A stretch of DNA of 64,000 bases from Heterostelium album PN500 (Eukaryota > Evosea > Eumycetozoa > Acytosteliales > Acytosteliaceae), in assembly GCF_000004825.1 (NCBI RefSeq), contig NW_008805068.1, positions 1,488,001-1,552,000 of the forward strand. The letters are read 5' to 3'. Shown here piece by piece: positions 35,905 to 48,000 of this stretch (position 1 is its first letter; every line of letters starts with the position of its first letter). The position numbers and the translations under genes are program-made. The notes under the pieces were generated by a model. It worked only from the letters and a program-made list of their open reading frames with translations. It was not told the origin of the DNA and made no database searches.

Positions 35905-36621
35905 ATGGACAAGGTTTTAAGTTCATTAAATTTAACCAATGATGATATGATTGGAGTACAAATCAGCTTACTCCTGTTCGTTCCATACTTACTTGGACAC
36001 TTTCTCTTCCCAAAGTTGACTTTTCAATTTGGTAGTCTTGTTTTGGCATGCATGTATTTTTAGTATATCGATCATCACTTTATGCACTCGTTTAATAACA
36101 ACTTTATAAAATATTAGGTTGTGGAGGTTTAACTGTCGGATTCTCACTTAATAGTCACTCTTCTTTTGAGGAAAAGATCGCTGATTGTATATTCTCAGTA
36201 GTAATTATGCTCCTTGCATTATCTGCATTGCATAACAATTCAAAGTAAGTGGCTGTCTCCTTCCTTAAGCAATCACCAATCAAACAATTGTTAACTAATT
36301 AACTAACCAATAATAATATAGGAAACCAATGATGGTAGGATACATCTTACACGGCACCTGGGATATTTTACACCACCATTGGACTGGTCACTTGCATGTT
36401 GCTTGGGATATTAAGGTAAACATTTTTTGTTAGGCAAAGGTAAATAACATATCAATATATTAACTGTTCAATTCTTCCTTCTCAAATGATTTTAGACTAC
36501 TACACCACTTTGGTACCCATTATCATGTTTCACCTACGACTTTTTAGTTGCAGCAATGTATATGGTCACAAGCTACCCTTCATCTGGTGGAAACACTGCC
36601 CAAAAGAAAAAGACTCGTTAA
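35905..36621 (+). CDS. Small multi-pass membrane protein, DUF6010-like
   Basis: Four exons (35905-36031, 36118-36244, 36322-36415, 36496-36621) give 157 residues. About five hydrophobic segments are visible: VQISLLLFVPYLLGHFLF, the GCGGLTVGF segment, FSVVIMLLALSAL, MVGYILHGTWDILHHH and YDFLVAAMYMV. The pattern HGTWDILHH, then a Trp, then TPLWYPLSCFTYDF matches what I recall of the DUF6010 family of small integral membrane proteins, found mainly in bacteria. The conserved His/Trp/Asp cluster suggests metal or cofactor binding, but the function is unknown. The first donor (TTTG/GTAGTC) is less standard than the others and was chosen because it keeps the frame. Confidence 0.7.
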
Positions 36622-37193
36622 TAATCTTAAACCTGCAAATAAAAGAGATTTTTGTGAACATGAAGTGGTCATCACCATCAGTTTCAATGCCACTGTACAT
36701 GTACAATAATAATAAATAATAAAAAAATAAAAATAAAAAAAAAAAGTAAAAAATTGTTGTGTTTTGAAAATCAAAAGGTCATTTTCGGGACCATTTTCTG
36801 TCTTAAGTTGACACACTCTTTAATATAAACTAGTGTGGTTACATTTTTTTAATGAATCAAGAATTATGATTAGCCTGGGAAAAATTAAATAAAAATAAAA
36901 ATAAATTATTTGATAGTGGTGTGGTGATTTTTTAAAATAAATATAAATATATCATTAAGTTCATTTTAGTATATACATTTTTATTTATATATATTTAAGA
37001 TATATTTATTTTAATAAATAGAATGAAATTAAATCTGTAGTATTTACTATCTAAAAATAATTATATAACTAAACAAAATCTATTTTTTATTTAACTGTAT
37101 ATAAATTGAATTAAAAAAGAAATATCAATAAACTTTAAGTGTGTTTATATATTATTTATTTATTATTTATTTATCAATAACATCAAATCAATC
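36622..37193. other. Intergenic, AT-rich
   Basis: 570 bases. The first part is the 3' UTR of the membrane protein gene; the rest is A/T homopolymer DNA before the next ATG. Nothing else seen. Confidence 0.6.
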
Positions 37194-37873
37194 ATGAAAG
37201 AAACTAATGAAATTGATATCGACTCGAGTGAGGCCGGAGTTGAAACTAATGAAATGGACAGTTGGATGAATGACCCCGATATGATAACAATTGCAATGAA
37301 GCCAGTGCCAAGCAAATTCTGGGGATTCTATTGTGGATTCAAAAAACAATATCCACCGTTGTTACGTGATGTCATTTCTGAAGAAGAGTTTAGAGATGTC
37401 ATAATACAATCACTCAACTACCACAAAGTATCAGGAAAGAGAAAGGCAGGTGTTATCAGTGCCATCATTCTATCTCGTGGTGCCTACAATCCTACAAGAC
37501 CAATGTAAGTAGAAAAGATAGAAATGTCGACATGAATTTAGTTTCTAACAATCTATCTGTCTATTTGTAGGTTTTATAAAAAAGTTGAAACTTTATTCGA
37601 TGTAGTTCAAGAACTGAACAACCAGTTCAATCCAAGAAATGTTGGATTTAAAATTGTACAAACCAGTAATAAAGAATGTTTAGTAAGTATTATTTATCTT
37701 TAATATTCTTTTTAAAGTTTAAATTAAATTAACTTATTAAATTATAGGTAGAAATTAGATTTAAACCTGTTCATTTGGAATTGGTTGACACTAATCAATA
37801 TCAACCAAAGGAGAAGGAGTATGACCCATATCCATTAAAAGGAAAGAAATTCTCTAAACTTGTTAATTATTAA
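37194..37873 (+). CDS. Possible Erf4/GOLGA7-like protein
   Basis: Three exons (37194-37504, 37571-37682, 37748-37873), 182 residues. After an acidic N-terminus, residues 35-150 resemble the Erf4/GOLGA7 fold: FKKQYPPLLRDVISEEEF, a helix, then FYKKVETLFDVVQELNNQFN, and a strand pair ending LVEIRFKP. In GOLGA7 the matching parts read roughly TKFPAEL-R-I, YEKVLKKVSKYIQEQN and VIEITIY. Such proteins are accessory subunits of DHHC palmitoyltransferases that modify Ras at Golgi or ER. The tail (PLKGKKFSKLVNY) is basic. The assignment rests on pattern only and could be wrong; the gene model itself is firm. Confidence 0.6.
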
Positions 37874-38600
37874 ATTTCAGACTGTCAGTTGACGATCTGA
37901 TTAATCTCAATCTTTTAAACCTATAAATAAACTTAATGAGCATGTTATTGGTTTAAGTTTAATTTATGTTCTATTTGCCTTATTTAGACATAATCTTAAA
38001 ATGTTTAAATCAACGTGTTTATTGGTCACCCTTAATTAATTAAAAAAATACTCTATGTGTGTGCTATTTTTGTTTTAAAATAGTAAAATGATGGTCACCA
38101 TGATGTTGTTATTTGATGTTATATGATTTCTCCCACTAACATCTAAACTTTGGCAATTGGTTGGCTCATGAATGACTTTGGAGAAATAAATCTAATCTAA
38201 AACAAAAACATCTTATCTTTAATTATTATATTAATGTTTAGTTTATACCATTACAGTAATATTACTAGTTTAATTAGTTAATTTCAATCAATACTCAGAA
38301 TTTTTTTAGAACAAAGGGGCACTGCTTTTCAGTATAGTCCACAAAAAATAGACTAAAAATAGGAAAGTGAAAATAAACTGATTTATAATTAAAAAAAATT
38401 GTTTTTTTTTTTTGTTTTTTTTTTTGATTCTACACATTGTTGGTCTAATTTTTTGCATGAATGTTTCGATGTTTTTTAAGGTTTATTGTGAGAATCATTC
38501 AAGTTATTAAATATGTCTGTGGTGTCATTGTTTTTCTTTTTTTTTTGCAACCATAAAAAAAATAGATTTCACTAAAAAATGTTTGATGCTAATGTTTTTT

Positions 38601-38620
38601 AGGGTGGTTTGAGCCACCCT
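38601..38620. other. Perfect 7-bp stem hairpin with G-box core
   Basis: AGGGTGGTTTGAGCCACCCT: a perfect 7-bp stem with a 6-base loop. GGGTGG and CCACCC are G-box-like in either orientation. It lies in a less AT-rich island about 6.4 kb upstream of mrfA and 730 bases after the preceding gene. Confidence 0.5.
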
Positions 38621-40619
38621 TACCATGTCAGAGGATTCCCTACTTGAACTCAAACATTCATATTCCAGTTGTGTTTTTTGCACACTTAAACACTAAGTTT
38701 TAGAGAAGTGCTAAATTTTAGAGTTTTCCTTGTAACCCCACCCATCAATCAGATTGAAGATTGGAATTTTTTGCAGACTTTGTTATAAACAACACTTAAG
38801 AGCCCATCTTTTTGTTGTTTGCATCTGCATTTTTTTTAACGACGACAACAACAACAACAAACATGATATTTAAATTAAATAAACTTATGATTATGCTTTG
38901 CATCAAATTACTTGTACCTCATTCAACACTTTAATTGGGAATACATTCCAAAAACTCAATCGATTGAGGGTGTCACGCTGCGATTATCATCCTTTCAAAA
39001 TAAAAATAATTCATTTAAAAAATAATAAAAAATAAAAATAAATCAAAGATTGTTCATTAATTACACTATAATTCATTCTATACATACTTATGTTTCTTCT
39101 TTAAGTTGTTTTAATTAAACCCACCAATAGTTTGAGACTTTACAGTTTTATTTGATAGGTAGGTATATAAATTCATATTTGTTTGTTTGTTGGTTTAGTA
39201 GTTGGAATATGTTTGACCCACCTTTAATGATTCATTGTTTTAAAAAGTAAACAAAAAAAAAAGTAAATAACAACAACAACAACAACAACAACAAAAAAGT
39301 AACGACGACAACAACAACCAGAGTTACATTTGAAAAATCACTTCATGTGATATTTTATTTCAGGTTTTCGATTGGAAAATTCAACATTTGCTTCACTAAT
39401 AGTTTGCAAATATTATTTCAAACAAAATATATACCACACAAATCATCGACCTCAATCAAAGATGGAATTTGATTGAAAACAATCATTGGGAAATTTATAA
39501 TATTCATTATTTTGTTTTTTCGACTAGCAATCATGTTGTTGATCAGATGACCAAGTGAAATAGAAACAATCTGTTCACCTTATGGTGCCTGAATATTAAA
39601 CAAAACATGAATTTCAAGTGTTGTTTTAAATTCATATCGCTACTTATTTTCAACAACCCATTATGGACCGATCGGATTAAAATTCGAGCAAACAAAGAGC
39701 TCATTTACTTTTGGAAATTTTGTTTTTTTCATAACAACAAATCCAAAGACAACACAAGCACCACCACCAACAACAGCCAAACTAGACCCACTTTGCAATC
39801 TCATTTCAACAAAACCTACACCTCACGCCCACACCACAATCCACCATTTCACATCTCACCCCAACATTTGATCACTAACATCAATAATGTAATGTCGATG
39901 ATTATTTGGAGTTTTTAAGAATTTGTTTTTTTTTTTTTTTAAAAAGTTTTCCTCTTAAAATTTTAAACAAGTTTTCATGTTTAAACAAGTTTAGTTTGAT
40001 GTCTATGGCTTTATAAAGCTAAAGATAATTCAAGAGTTCTTATACATATCTATATATATTTATTTATTTCCAGAGTTTTTTTAAATAAAAAAAAATATAA
40101 AAAAAAATAATTATTTTTGTTATTCCATAAAAAAAAGTATAAATAATTTTCTAACATATTTTATTTCCATATAATTTTAGGTAAAAGGTAAGCAAATTAA
40201 TAACAAATAAATAAAATTTTATTTATTGATTTTTTATAAATAATTTGGTTTGTCTTTTTTTTTTTTTTATGTTTTTTATTTTTTTTTTTTTTTTTTTGTA
40301 ATTTGAATTTCATTAACGTCTTTTTAGTGGATTGGTACAATCAAATCATTATACATGATGAAATAAATGAATGATTACCAAAAAGAATAGATTACTCTTA
40401 AAACATAATTATTTTTGTTAAATCTAATTATATCTTATGCTTCTAGAATTCTTCTGCAACTTCAATTTTTGACAAACAGTAAAAGTAGCTATATGTTGTC
40501 TCAGCTTGGCTGTTGTCCAGCCAATAAATAAAAGCTAATCATACTCACCTACATATATTAATAGTAAAAATTAAATATTTAAATCTTTCAACCACATCAT
40601 TTTCATCATAAACATCATC

Positions 40620-43133
40620 ATGAGTGCACAGTCATCAAAATCGTTAGTGATTTTTTAATATACGCATTCATTCACTCTAGAAATACATTAATAAATAAAA
40701 CAACCCAATTTAAAATCATTCATCTCAATTCATTCTATTTCAGTTGGGAGCGGAGATTATAAATATTTAGTCAACCAATCAAATGTCTATAGGAACAATT
40801 ATATCCTATAAATCAAATCATCACAGTGTTTTTTTGTTAACATAGATCCCAAATCTCATTTTTTTCATCTCATTCAATTTAATACCATCACTGTGCTCTC
40901 AATATACTTGTGAAGCCTGTAGTCCCAATAAGTAAAGCAAGGATTGGAAAGGAAACACCAATTATGTTTGTATAATATTGAAATTTAATTTTAATTTGGA
41001 ATTGTGGTTATAAGTTGTTTTTTTTAATTATATTTATAATGTGTGTAAATTTATGAATGTATGATTTATTGGTTGTTGCTATAGAAACACACTGTGTGTA
41101 AATGTTTTTTTTTCATTTATCGTTGAAATAATCACTTTTAAGACATAATATACCAAAAAACAAAAAAAAAAAAAACAAAAAAAAAAAAATGATAAATTGC
41201 AATTACATTTTATCAACACTAACTAGTACTGTTAATCATATGTTTATACAATTAAATGTACATTTTTTACTTTTATATTATTTTGAAATTTGTGGTTTAA
41301 GTTGGTTTGTTGTTGTTTAAGATTTTGTTGTTGTCTGAATTCCAAATTTACTCTCACACCCAAATAATACACACAACAGTCAGTCTCACACTCACTCTCT
41401 GGTAAATAAATTAATAATATAATTAATTAGCAATACCGTCATCTAATAATCAAAAATCACATCATCATTACTAGTTCACTTGGTCACACACACAGACAAG
41501 ATTATTTTAAATAAACTCAACTCAGTTATTTCTATATCGGGTCTACTTACTCCCACTACACAAGTCTGCCCAACATTGAAACCAATACCACTACTACTAC
41601 TAATACTACTCCCCACTCTTACCACACACATTGATGACGATCCATCAATAAAATTTAACATCCATCCATTCACTAATAGATAGGTAATCAACACCCCTTC
41701 TTTTACACAATCTATCTCATGCATATTCATACATCTAACAATAATTGGTACATCAAAGATTTAACATCAAAGCAACACCACAGCAAATCAGAATTAGGAA
41801 AGAAGAAGAACAAGTGTTATTGCTAATGACCACAACATCCAAAAACACCAGTCATTCAAATACCACTTCTCCCACAACACTTAGCAAAAAGACACTCACT
41901 CTTTTCTCACACCAATTTCAAATTATAATTAAATGTTAGAAGTTGGATATCTTATATATATGGAAATTGTTAGCCTGGGTGCTTTGCTATTCATGCTACA
42001 AGTTTATATGATACCAAGTTGCTGAGTATTGTTTTTTTTATTTTTTATTCTTCTTATATGTGGTTGTAGATCAATAGATTTAGAAGAGTGTTGTTTGTTG
42101 TTGTTGTTGGGATACATTATGAAATGATAGAAAATTCTAACCAAGTGATTTCATTTGTTATCCATATTTCTTCTTTAAATAATTCAGACATTGTGTTTGG
42201 TTTTTTCTTTTGTTTAATGTTTGGTTTTGTTAATTCATTAAGTAAAGCTTGTCGGTGATATAATGTCGTCACCCCAACCGCTGACTATTATCTAATTCAT
42301 TTTTTTTCATTACCACCTACTCCACTTATCCATTCATTTTCAATAGTTACTACAATAAACTTTATAATTGACTGCTTTTTTAATTTATTCTTTGTAGGAT
42401 CAGATTCATTGGTATCAAATCTAGATTAGAAGGTATGTGTGGATAATGAAATAGTTCTTTGATTTTATATTGGCTGATCTAACCACCAAACACTACTCCT
42501 AATCCTTCCACCAACTAATATATAACACCTGACAACAAACTTGCCATTCAATAAATTAAATCAAGAACATACAAAACTACACTTTTTCCTCTCACAACAC
42601 CAATTTTGTTAATTAAAAAATAACCATAACTTTTCAAAGACTCAATCTCTAAATTAATAATAACAATTACCTATTTATTAATAGAATTTTATCAATAACC
42701 AATAATTGTTATGCTATTAAGGATATAAAGATTAATAATTATTTTAAAAGAACTCAATATTTCAACAATTCCCATATATATCATTCTACAACTCAAATCA
42801 TTCAACCATTAGTAATTCATTAATAATAGTTTTTCATCAAAAAAAAAAAAAAAAGAAACCGACCTTTTAAATAATTATAAATAGCAATAACTTCACCAAT
42901 TGTATTATCAATTATAAATTTACTATTAACTTAAAAACTGAAATTAAAAGTTCAAATCATATCAATTAATAGTTAGTCAGTATTTCTAGGGAAATAACAA
43001 AAAAATCAATCAGAAAAATAATAATAACCAATAATAAACTAATAATAAATAGGATATCTTACTACCATTCATATTATATATTTCAGTTTTGAAGTTCAAC
43101 CCTAACGAACCAATCAACATCGAAAAGGTTTAA
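40620..43133 (+). CDS. Candidate three-exon microprotein gene
   Basis: Exons 40620-40642, 42398-42432 and 43087-43133 join with matching phases (2, then 1) into a 34-residue frame starting MSAQSSKS and ending NPNEPINIEKV. Exon edges are GTTAGT, TTTGTAG/GTATGT and ATTTCAG. The segments are less AT-rich than their surroundings and protein-like. A hairpin and a TATA-like ATAAATAAAA lie about 90 bases upstream. Introns of 1755 and 654 bases would be very long for a dictyostelid. If exon 3 is instead cut before the final GTTTAA, it can join in frame to 43654-43689 (GNTDAWSNFHL), giving 44 residues. No homologue recognised; it could be coincidence or part of a larger gene. Confidence 0.3.
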
Positions 43134-45045
43134 AATAAAAATAACCATTCCATTCGATCTATTTATATCTACCAACCGAAAGTAATAGAATCATCATAAC
43201 CTAATAATTATTTAATTCCATATTTAGTAATAATCTCTAATTAATCACCATCATCACTATCATCATAATTTAATTAATTAACATCTTTATATATCTGTCA
43301 GTTTGGTATATTCAGCTCTTTACCAATAAATTTTTAAACAAATCCACTTTTAACTTTTAAAGCAATTTTATCAATTCCCTAATTTCTCTAAAAAAATTGT
43401 TACTATTACTACATACCATCTTTAGATATTTATAATTCTTGCAATCTCAACAGTCACACATTAACAAACTGCTCAATTCTACTCCATCATCCAAATACCA
43501 ACACACACATAAATTATTATTTTATTTTTTTGGTATATCCAAGCAACCACCAAAGATATTAGATAAAAATAATATATTTATATTCTAACCGACAAACCAG
43601 ATTATTACAAGTATAATATTTTAGTAAGAGGTGTGATTTATAAATTTTAATAGGGCAACACAGATGCATGGTCAAATTTCCATCTGTAATCTTTTTATTT
43701 TATTTTATTTATTTTATTTTAATGTGTTTTTGTCTCTCTATTAATGTCCATGCACAACACTGTACTATAATTACTCATATATCATCGTGTCACCATTGCC
43801 AGCAAGATAAATAAATATAACTTCTCCCTTTATGATATAGATGCTTCATATGGGGTAATATGTGGGTTTATTTATAAATTTCAAAAGTACTAATATCACC
43901 TCTTCTTACCTCACAATTGTCATATTACTATTGTTGGTGTCTTGTTCCAACCGAATATCAGTGGATCTCATTTTTTTTGTATTGTTGTTTCCTTTTTTTC
44001 AAAGTCAACATTTGTAATTCAATTTCAGAAATCGATATGTTTGGTCTGTGTGTTGTTATTGTTGTGTTGTCTTATAACCTAACTTACCCACCACAACCAA
44101 ACCAAACAAAGAATATTTATTTTTAAATTTTCATTATTTCAGATCGAAGATAAATCATCAATTTTTTTTATCATTTATTATTAGTGATTTAAATCAATCA
44201 AATCATATTGCAACCCAGCCAATTTTATTGGTTTGCTGTCAAACTATCATATCATCATAATGGTCCATCGTATTAATGATGCTTGATTGACCCACAACAA
44301 TTAAGGGGCTCGACAATTTGTCAGGCATAGCAATTCATCACACAATGAGTCCTCTATCCCAAAATTAGTTGAACCAATATTTTCTGACAGTTGAACACTC
44401 ACCCACCATTATTTTGCCATAAATACCTTTTTTAGCTTTTCTGTTTGAAAAAAACATTTATTAATATCGTTTGATCATCATTCCAACCATGCCACTCTCG
44501 CATTATTGTTATCATTTTTTTACAATTTTTTTTGCAATTAATGAAAATTACGTAACTAACAAAAAAAAAAACTTTAATTAAATTAGTATTAGCGATTTTT
44601 TGAAAAACAACGAACTTTTGGTTTGCAAAAGGACAGTGAGCCATCAAAATTTTTTATTTTTTCAATTGAAAACAAACAACAAACTTTTTGCATTAGATAA
44701 GAAGTTTTTGTTTAAACACACTCACCACTGAAAATATATCAAAAGTGGGGTTATATTTTGTCGGATTGGGGGTGCGAACTGTTTTTTTGACCGGTCATCC
44801 AACACAGTTGTAAGGTTTCCCTCTCTCAATTATCAGAGAACAAAACCATAACCAAAATACATCACAACCACACAGAATCACCACTACAACTACACCTCAC
44901 ACCTTCCATTGTCTTTTTTTTGCTAAATTTTAATTTAATTTGATTTTTTAAATTAAAAAGTAAATCTCTGCAACCCCACCTTGCACTCACATTAAATAAT
45001 TTCACAAAAAAAATATAAAAATTAAATTAAATTAAAAAAAAAATA

Positions 45046-48000
45046 ATGAAAAATCAACCAATGGAACCTAATATAAACGACTTATCAACTAATATTTCCA
45101 ACAATCTTATTACCACCCCAAATAGTTGTTCAACAACTACCACTTCTACAAATAACAACAACAATAATATCATTATTAATAACTTAATTAATAATAACCC
45201 AAATAATAATAATAATAACAACAGTAATATTATTATTACTAATAATAACAATATAAATAGTAATAGTAATAATAATATTAATACCAATAGTTTAAGTTGT
45301 AACAGTAGTAGTAATAGTGGTAATAATAATAATAGCAATAACAATAATAGTCATATTCACCATTCGAATCTTCAAGAAGTAAATTCAAATTCAAGTTCTA
45401 CTTCTGATTTACAAACTGTTCAACAACAACAACAACAATATATACAAAGTCAACAATATTATTTACCTCCTCACTCTGGTTTTGGATTAAGTTTTCAAAT
45501 TCCAACAACCTCAAATAGTAATCATCACCATCATCATCATCCACAACCAAGTCATCATCAACATCATCACCACCATCAACTTCCAAATCCACAACAACAC
45601 TATTTTGCAGTACCCAAAAATTCATTTGGCAGACAATCTGGAAGTTTTCCGTATCAACAAATACATCATCAACAACAACAACAACAACAACAAGCTTATT
45701 CATATTCACAGCAACAACCCAAACTAAATTTATCATCTTCAAATATTATTATGAATGACATAGAAACAATGGGACCACTGCCAATTCACACCGGAAATTC
45801 AAATTCTTCGTCTTCAAGCAATGCCAACAACTCTGTAAATGCAGGTTCTTCAACCAGTGGTGGTGGAACTACCTCCTTCAGTCTGTCGTCGTCATATAAT
45901 CAGCTCAATATATCGCAAAATATGAACATTCAACAGATTGTCAATGCAAGTTCCTATGGCTACGACGAAGTTCCAGCAACATCTAATCTCTCACAATCAT
46001 ATGAGAATTTTTTCAATAATCTATTCAATGAATCGAAACCTGACAACAACAATAATAATAACAACTCTGCAAGTGGTTCAAACAATAATAATAACAACAA
46101 CAATAATAATAATAATAATAATAATTCAAACATTGGAGATAGTAACCATCCAACTGTGATCGTCGTATCATCAAATAGTAATAACAATCACTCATCAAAT
46201 CATTCATCTACAACAACTACAACCAATACTCAAAATCCATTCTCGATGACACCAAGCAGTGATATTTCCTCACCATCACCACCTACAAATTCACATCACT
46301 CATCTCCATTACAACAATATTCACCATTGCCATCGCCTTCACACTCCTCTGCCACTCATCATGTGCATGGTCAACATCATTCTTCACCAATGTCTCCACA
46401 CTCATCATCGTCGCCATCCGATCATCACTATCTCAATACACCATCGACACCATCCGGCCAATCAAAGAAGCTGAAAAGAGAATTTGAACAATTAATACCA
46501 AAGGATGAATGGGAAACATATTATCCATCGTCTAAATTATTTTCATTGTTTGATACCAAATCAGAATTGTAAGTACAATCAACCAATCAATTAACAAATT
46601 AATTGGATATTAATCTATTTTTTCTTTTTTAATAATGTTAGGACTGGTAAATTTGGATTCAAAGTAAAGAGAACAGATAAGAATATACAATTTTCAGAGT
46701 TGGATTCGGCATGGATTTTATATCGACAAAATAGATTCCAAGTAGATTGTGATTTGACTGGTTGCTTAGAGTCGTGGAGCAATACCGATCGTACCAATGT
46801 TTTATATGTACAGGATGAGAATAATATTCTTTCAGAGGTAACAGGATTGTATTTCACATTGTATGTTTTGAAATTTTCATCGAGCCAGACCACTCAGATC
46901 TCAAACGATGCCAATGACCGTGTGTCCATTCACCAACTCGGTAACACCAGTGGAAAGAAGGATGGTCGTCTGCCAGTGGATCCATGTCCAGTCATCAAGG
47001 GAAAGGCCAACTGGAACAAACTCCAGTTTGGATCGGCCACTGCCAACAATGCTCGTCTTCATCCAGACCAGCCAAATCCAAACCAACAGTTTTTCCGTAT
47101 CGTCGTGACATTGAATGCCGTTATTGACTCTTCCCTCCACACACCAAACCCAGCGTTCCCATTGCCATCTTTTTCATCACCACCATCACCACAATCACAA
47201 TTCTATCCATTGCAATCAAAGATTTCACCACCAATGATTGTACGTGGTCAGAATCCAGGTCGTTTTTTAAATCACGACAAATCATGCAAACGCGATTCAT
47301 CTTCATCACCAAACAGCAACAATAACAATAATAATAATAATAACAATGGCAATAATAATAATGGTGGAGGTTATAATAAACCATCAGCACCATCTTCGTC
47401 ATCGTCATCGTCATCGCATCACAGTAGTGTCAATCACCACAGCCATACTTTAAATCAACATTCCAATGTTTTTCAAGAAATCCCACATATGAATGTCAAT
47501 TCCCAAACAATTGCTGCAGCACTTGCACAGCAACAACAAACCATTCAAACCATAAACACCACCAATACACTTCAAGTCAATAATAATATTGATACCAACT
47601 CTTCAAACACCAGTATAAGATCGTCATCATCATCATTAATTTCATCGTCTTCATCTTCGTCTGGAGACGAACAATCACTCACAACCACCACTACCACCAC
47701 CACTAACAACAACAATAATAATAATAATTTATTTAATTGGTCGCCCCAAAAATTTCAGGCTTCCTCCTCTGTTAATCCATTTATCACAGCAACACCACAA
47801 CAACAATTAGCTATCACAGCAAACACCACTGATGTCTCTCAACATCAAACAATCCAATCAGATGTAAATAATAACTTTTTCATGAAACAACAACAACCAA
47901 CTATAACCATTTCACATGCTTCAGTGCAACAGAACAATCCATTTCAAATCGCCAATCAACAACAACAACAGCCACCACAGCAATACGTTGCTATGGAGGA

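Larger units (their letters stand above)
37874..45045. promoter_or_regulatory. 7.2 kb gene-poor region upstream of mrfA
   Basis: No conventional gene in 7.2 kb, unlike the rest of the window, where spacing is usually under 1.5 kb. It is not uniform AT noise. CA- or GT-rich islands recur (about 38600-38770, 39770-39880, 41340-41400, 41560-41640, 44750-44900), several with CACCC/GGGTG cores like the G-boxes bound by Dictyostelium GBF. There are short perfect hairpins and palindromes: AGGGTGG/CCACCCT (38601-38620), GGCTG/CAGCC (40508-40522) and TGACCGGTCA (about 44789). Splice-like signals flank a few coding-like segments (see 40620-43133). I read it as an extended developmental control region for mrfA and/or non-coding transcription; this is inference. 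Confidence 0.4.

Noticed and set aside
39607-39918. 104-codon plus-strand frame in the desert
   Set aside because: The first part is T-rich hydrophobic noise and the second reflects a CA-rich island (Thr/His/Pro); better explained as regulatory-type DNA.
40170-40200. A 7-base microexon (AG/GTAAAAG/GTAAGC)
   Set aside because: Splice-like borders on both sides, but with no adjoining coding exons upstream and extreme A/T context it is most likely chance.
41476-41730. 85-codon minus-strand frame in the desert
   Set aside because: It is the complement of a CACACA/ACTACT-rich island; Ser and Val runs arise from the repeats. No homology recognised.
45054-46187. Several antisense Leu/Val-rich open frames opposite the mrfA N-terminus
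   Set aside because: They are the mirror of AAT/CAA repeats coding for Asn and Gln; poly-Leu/Val antisense frames are expected there.
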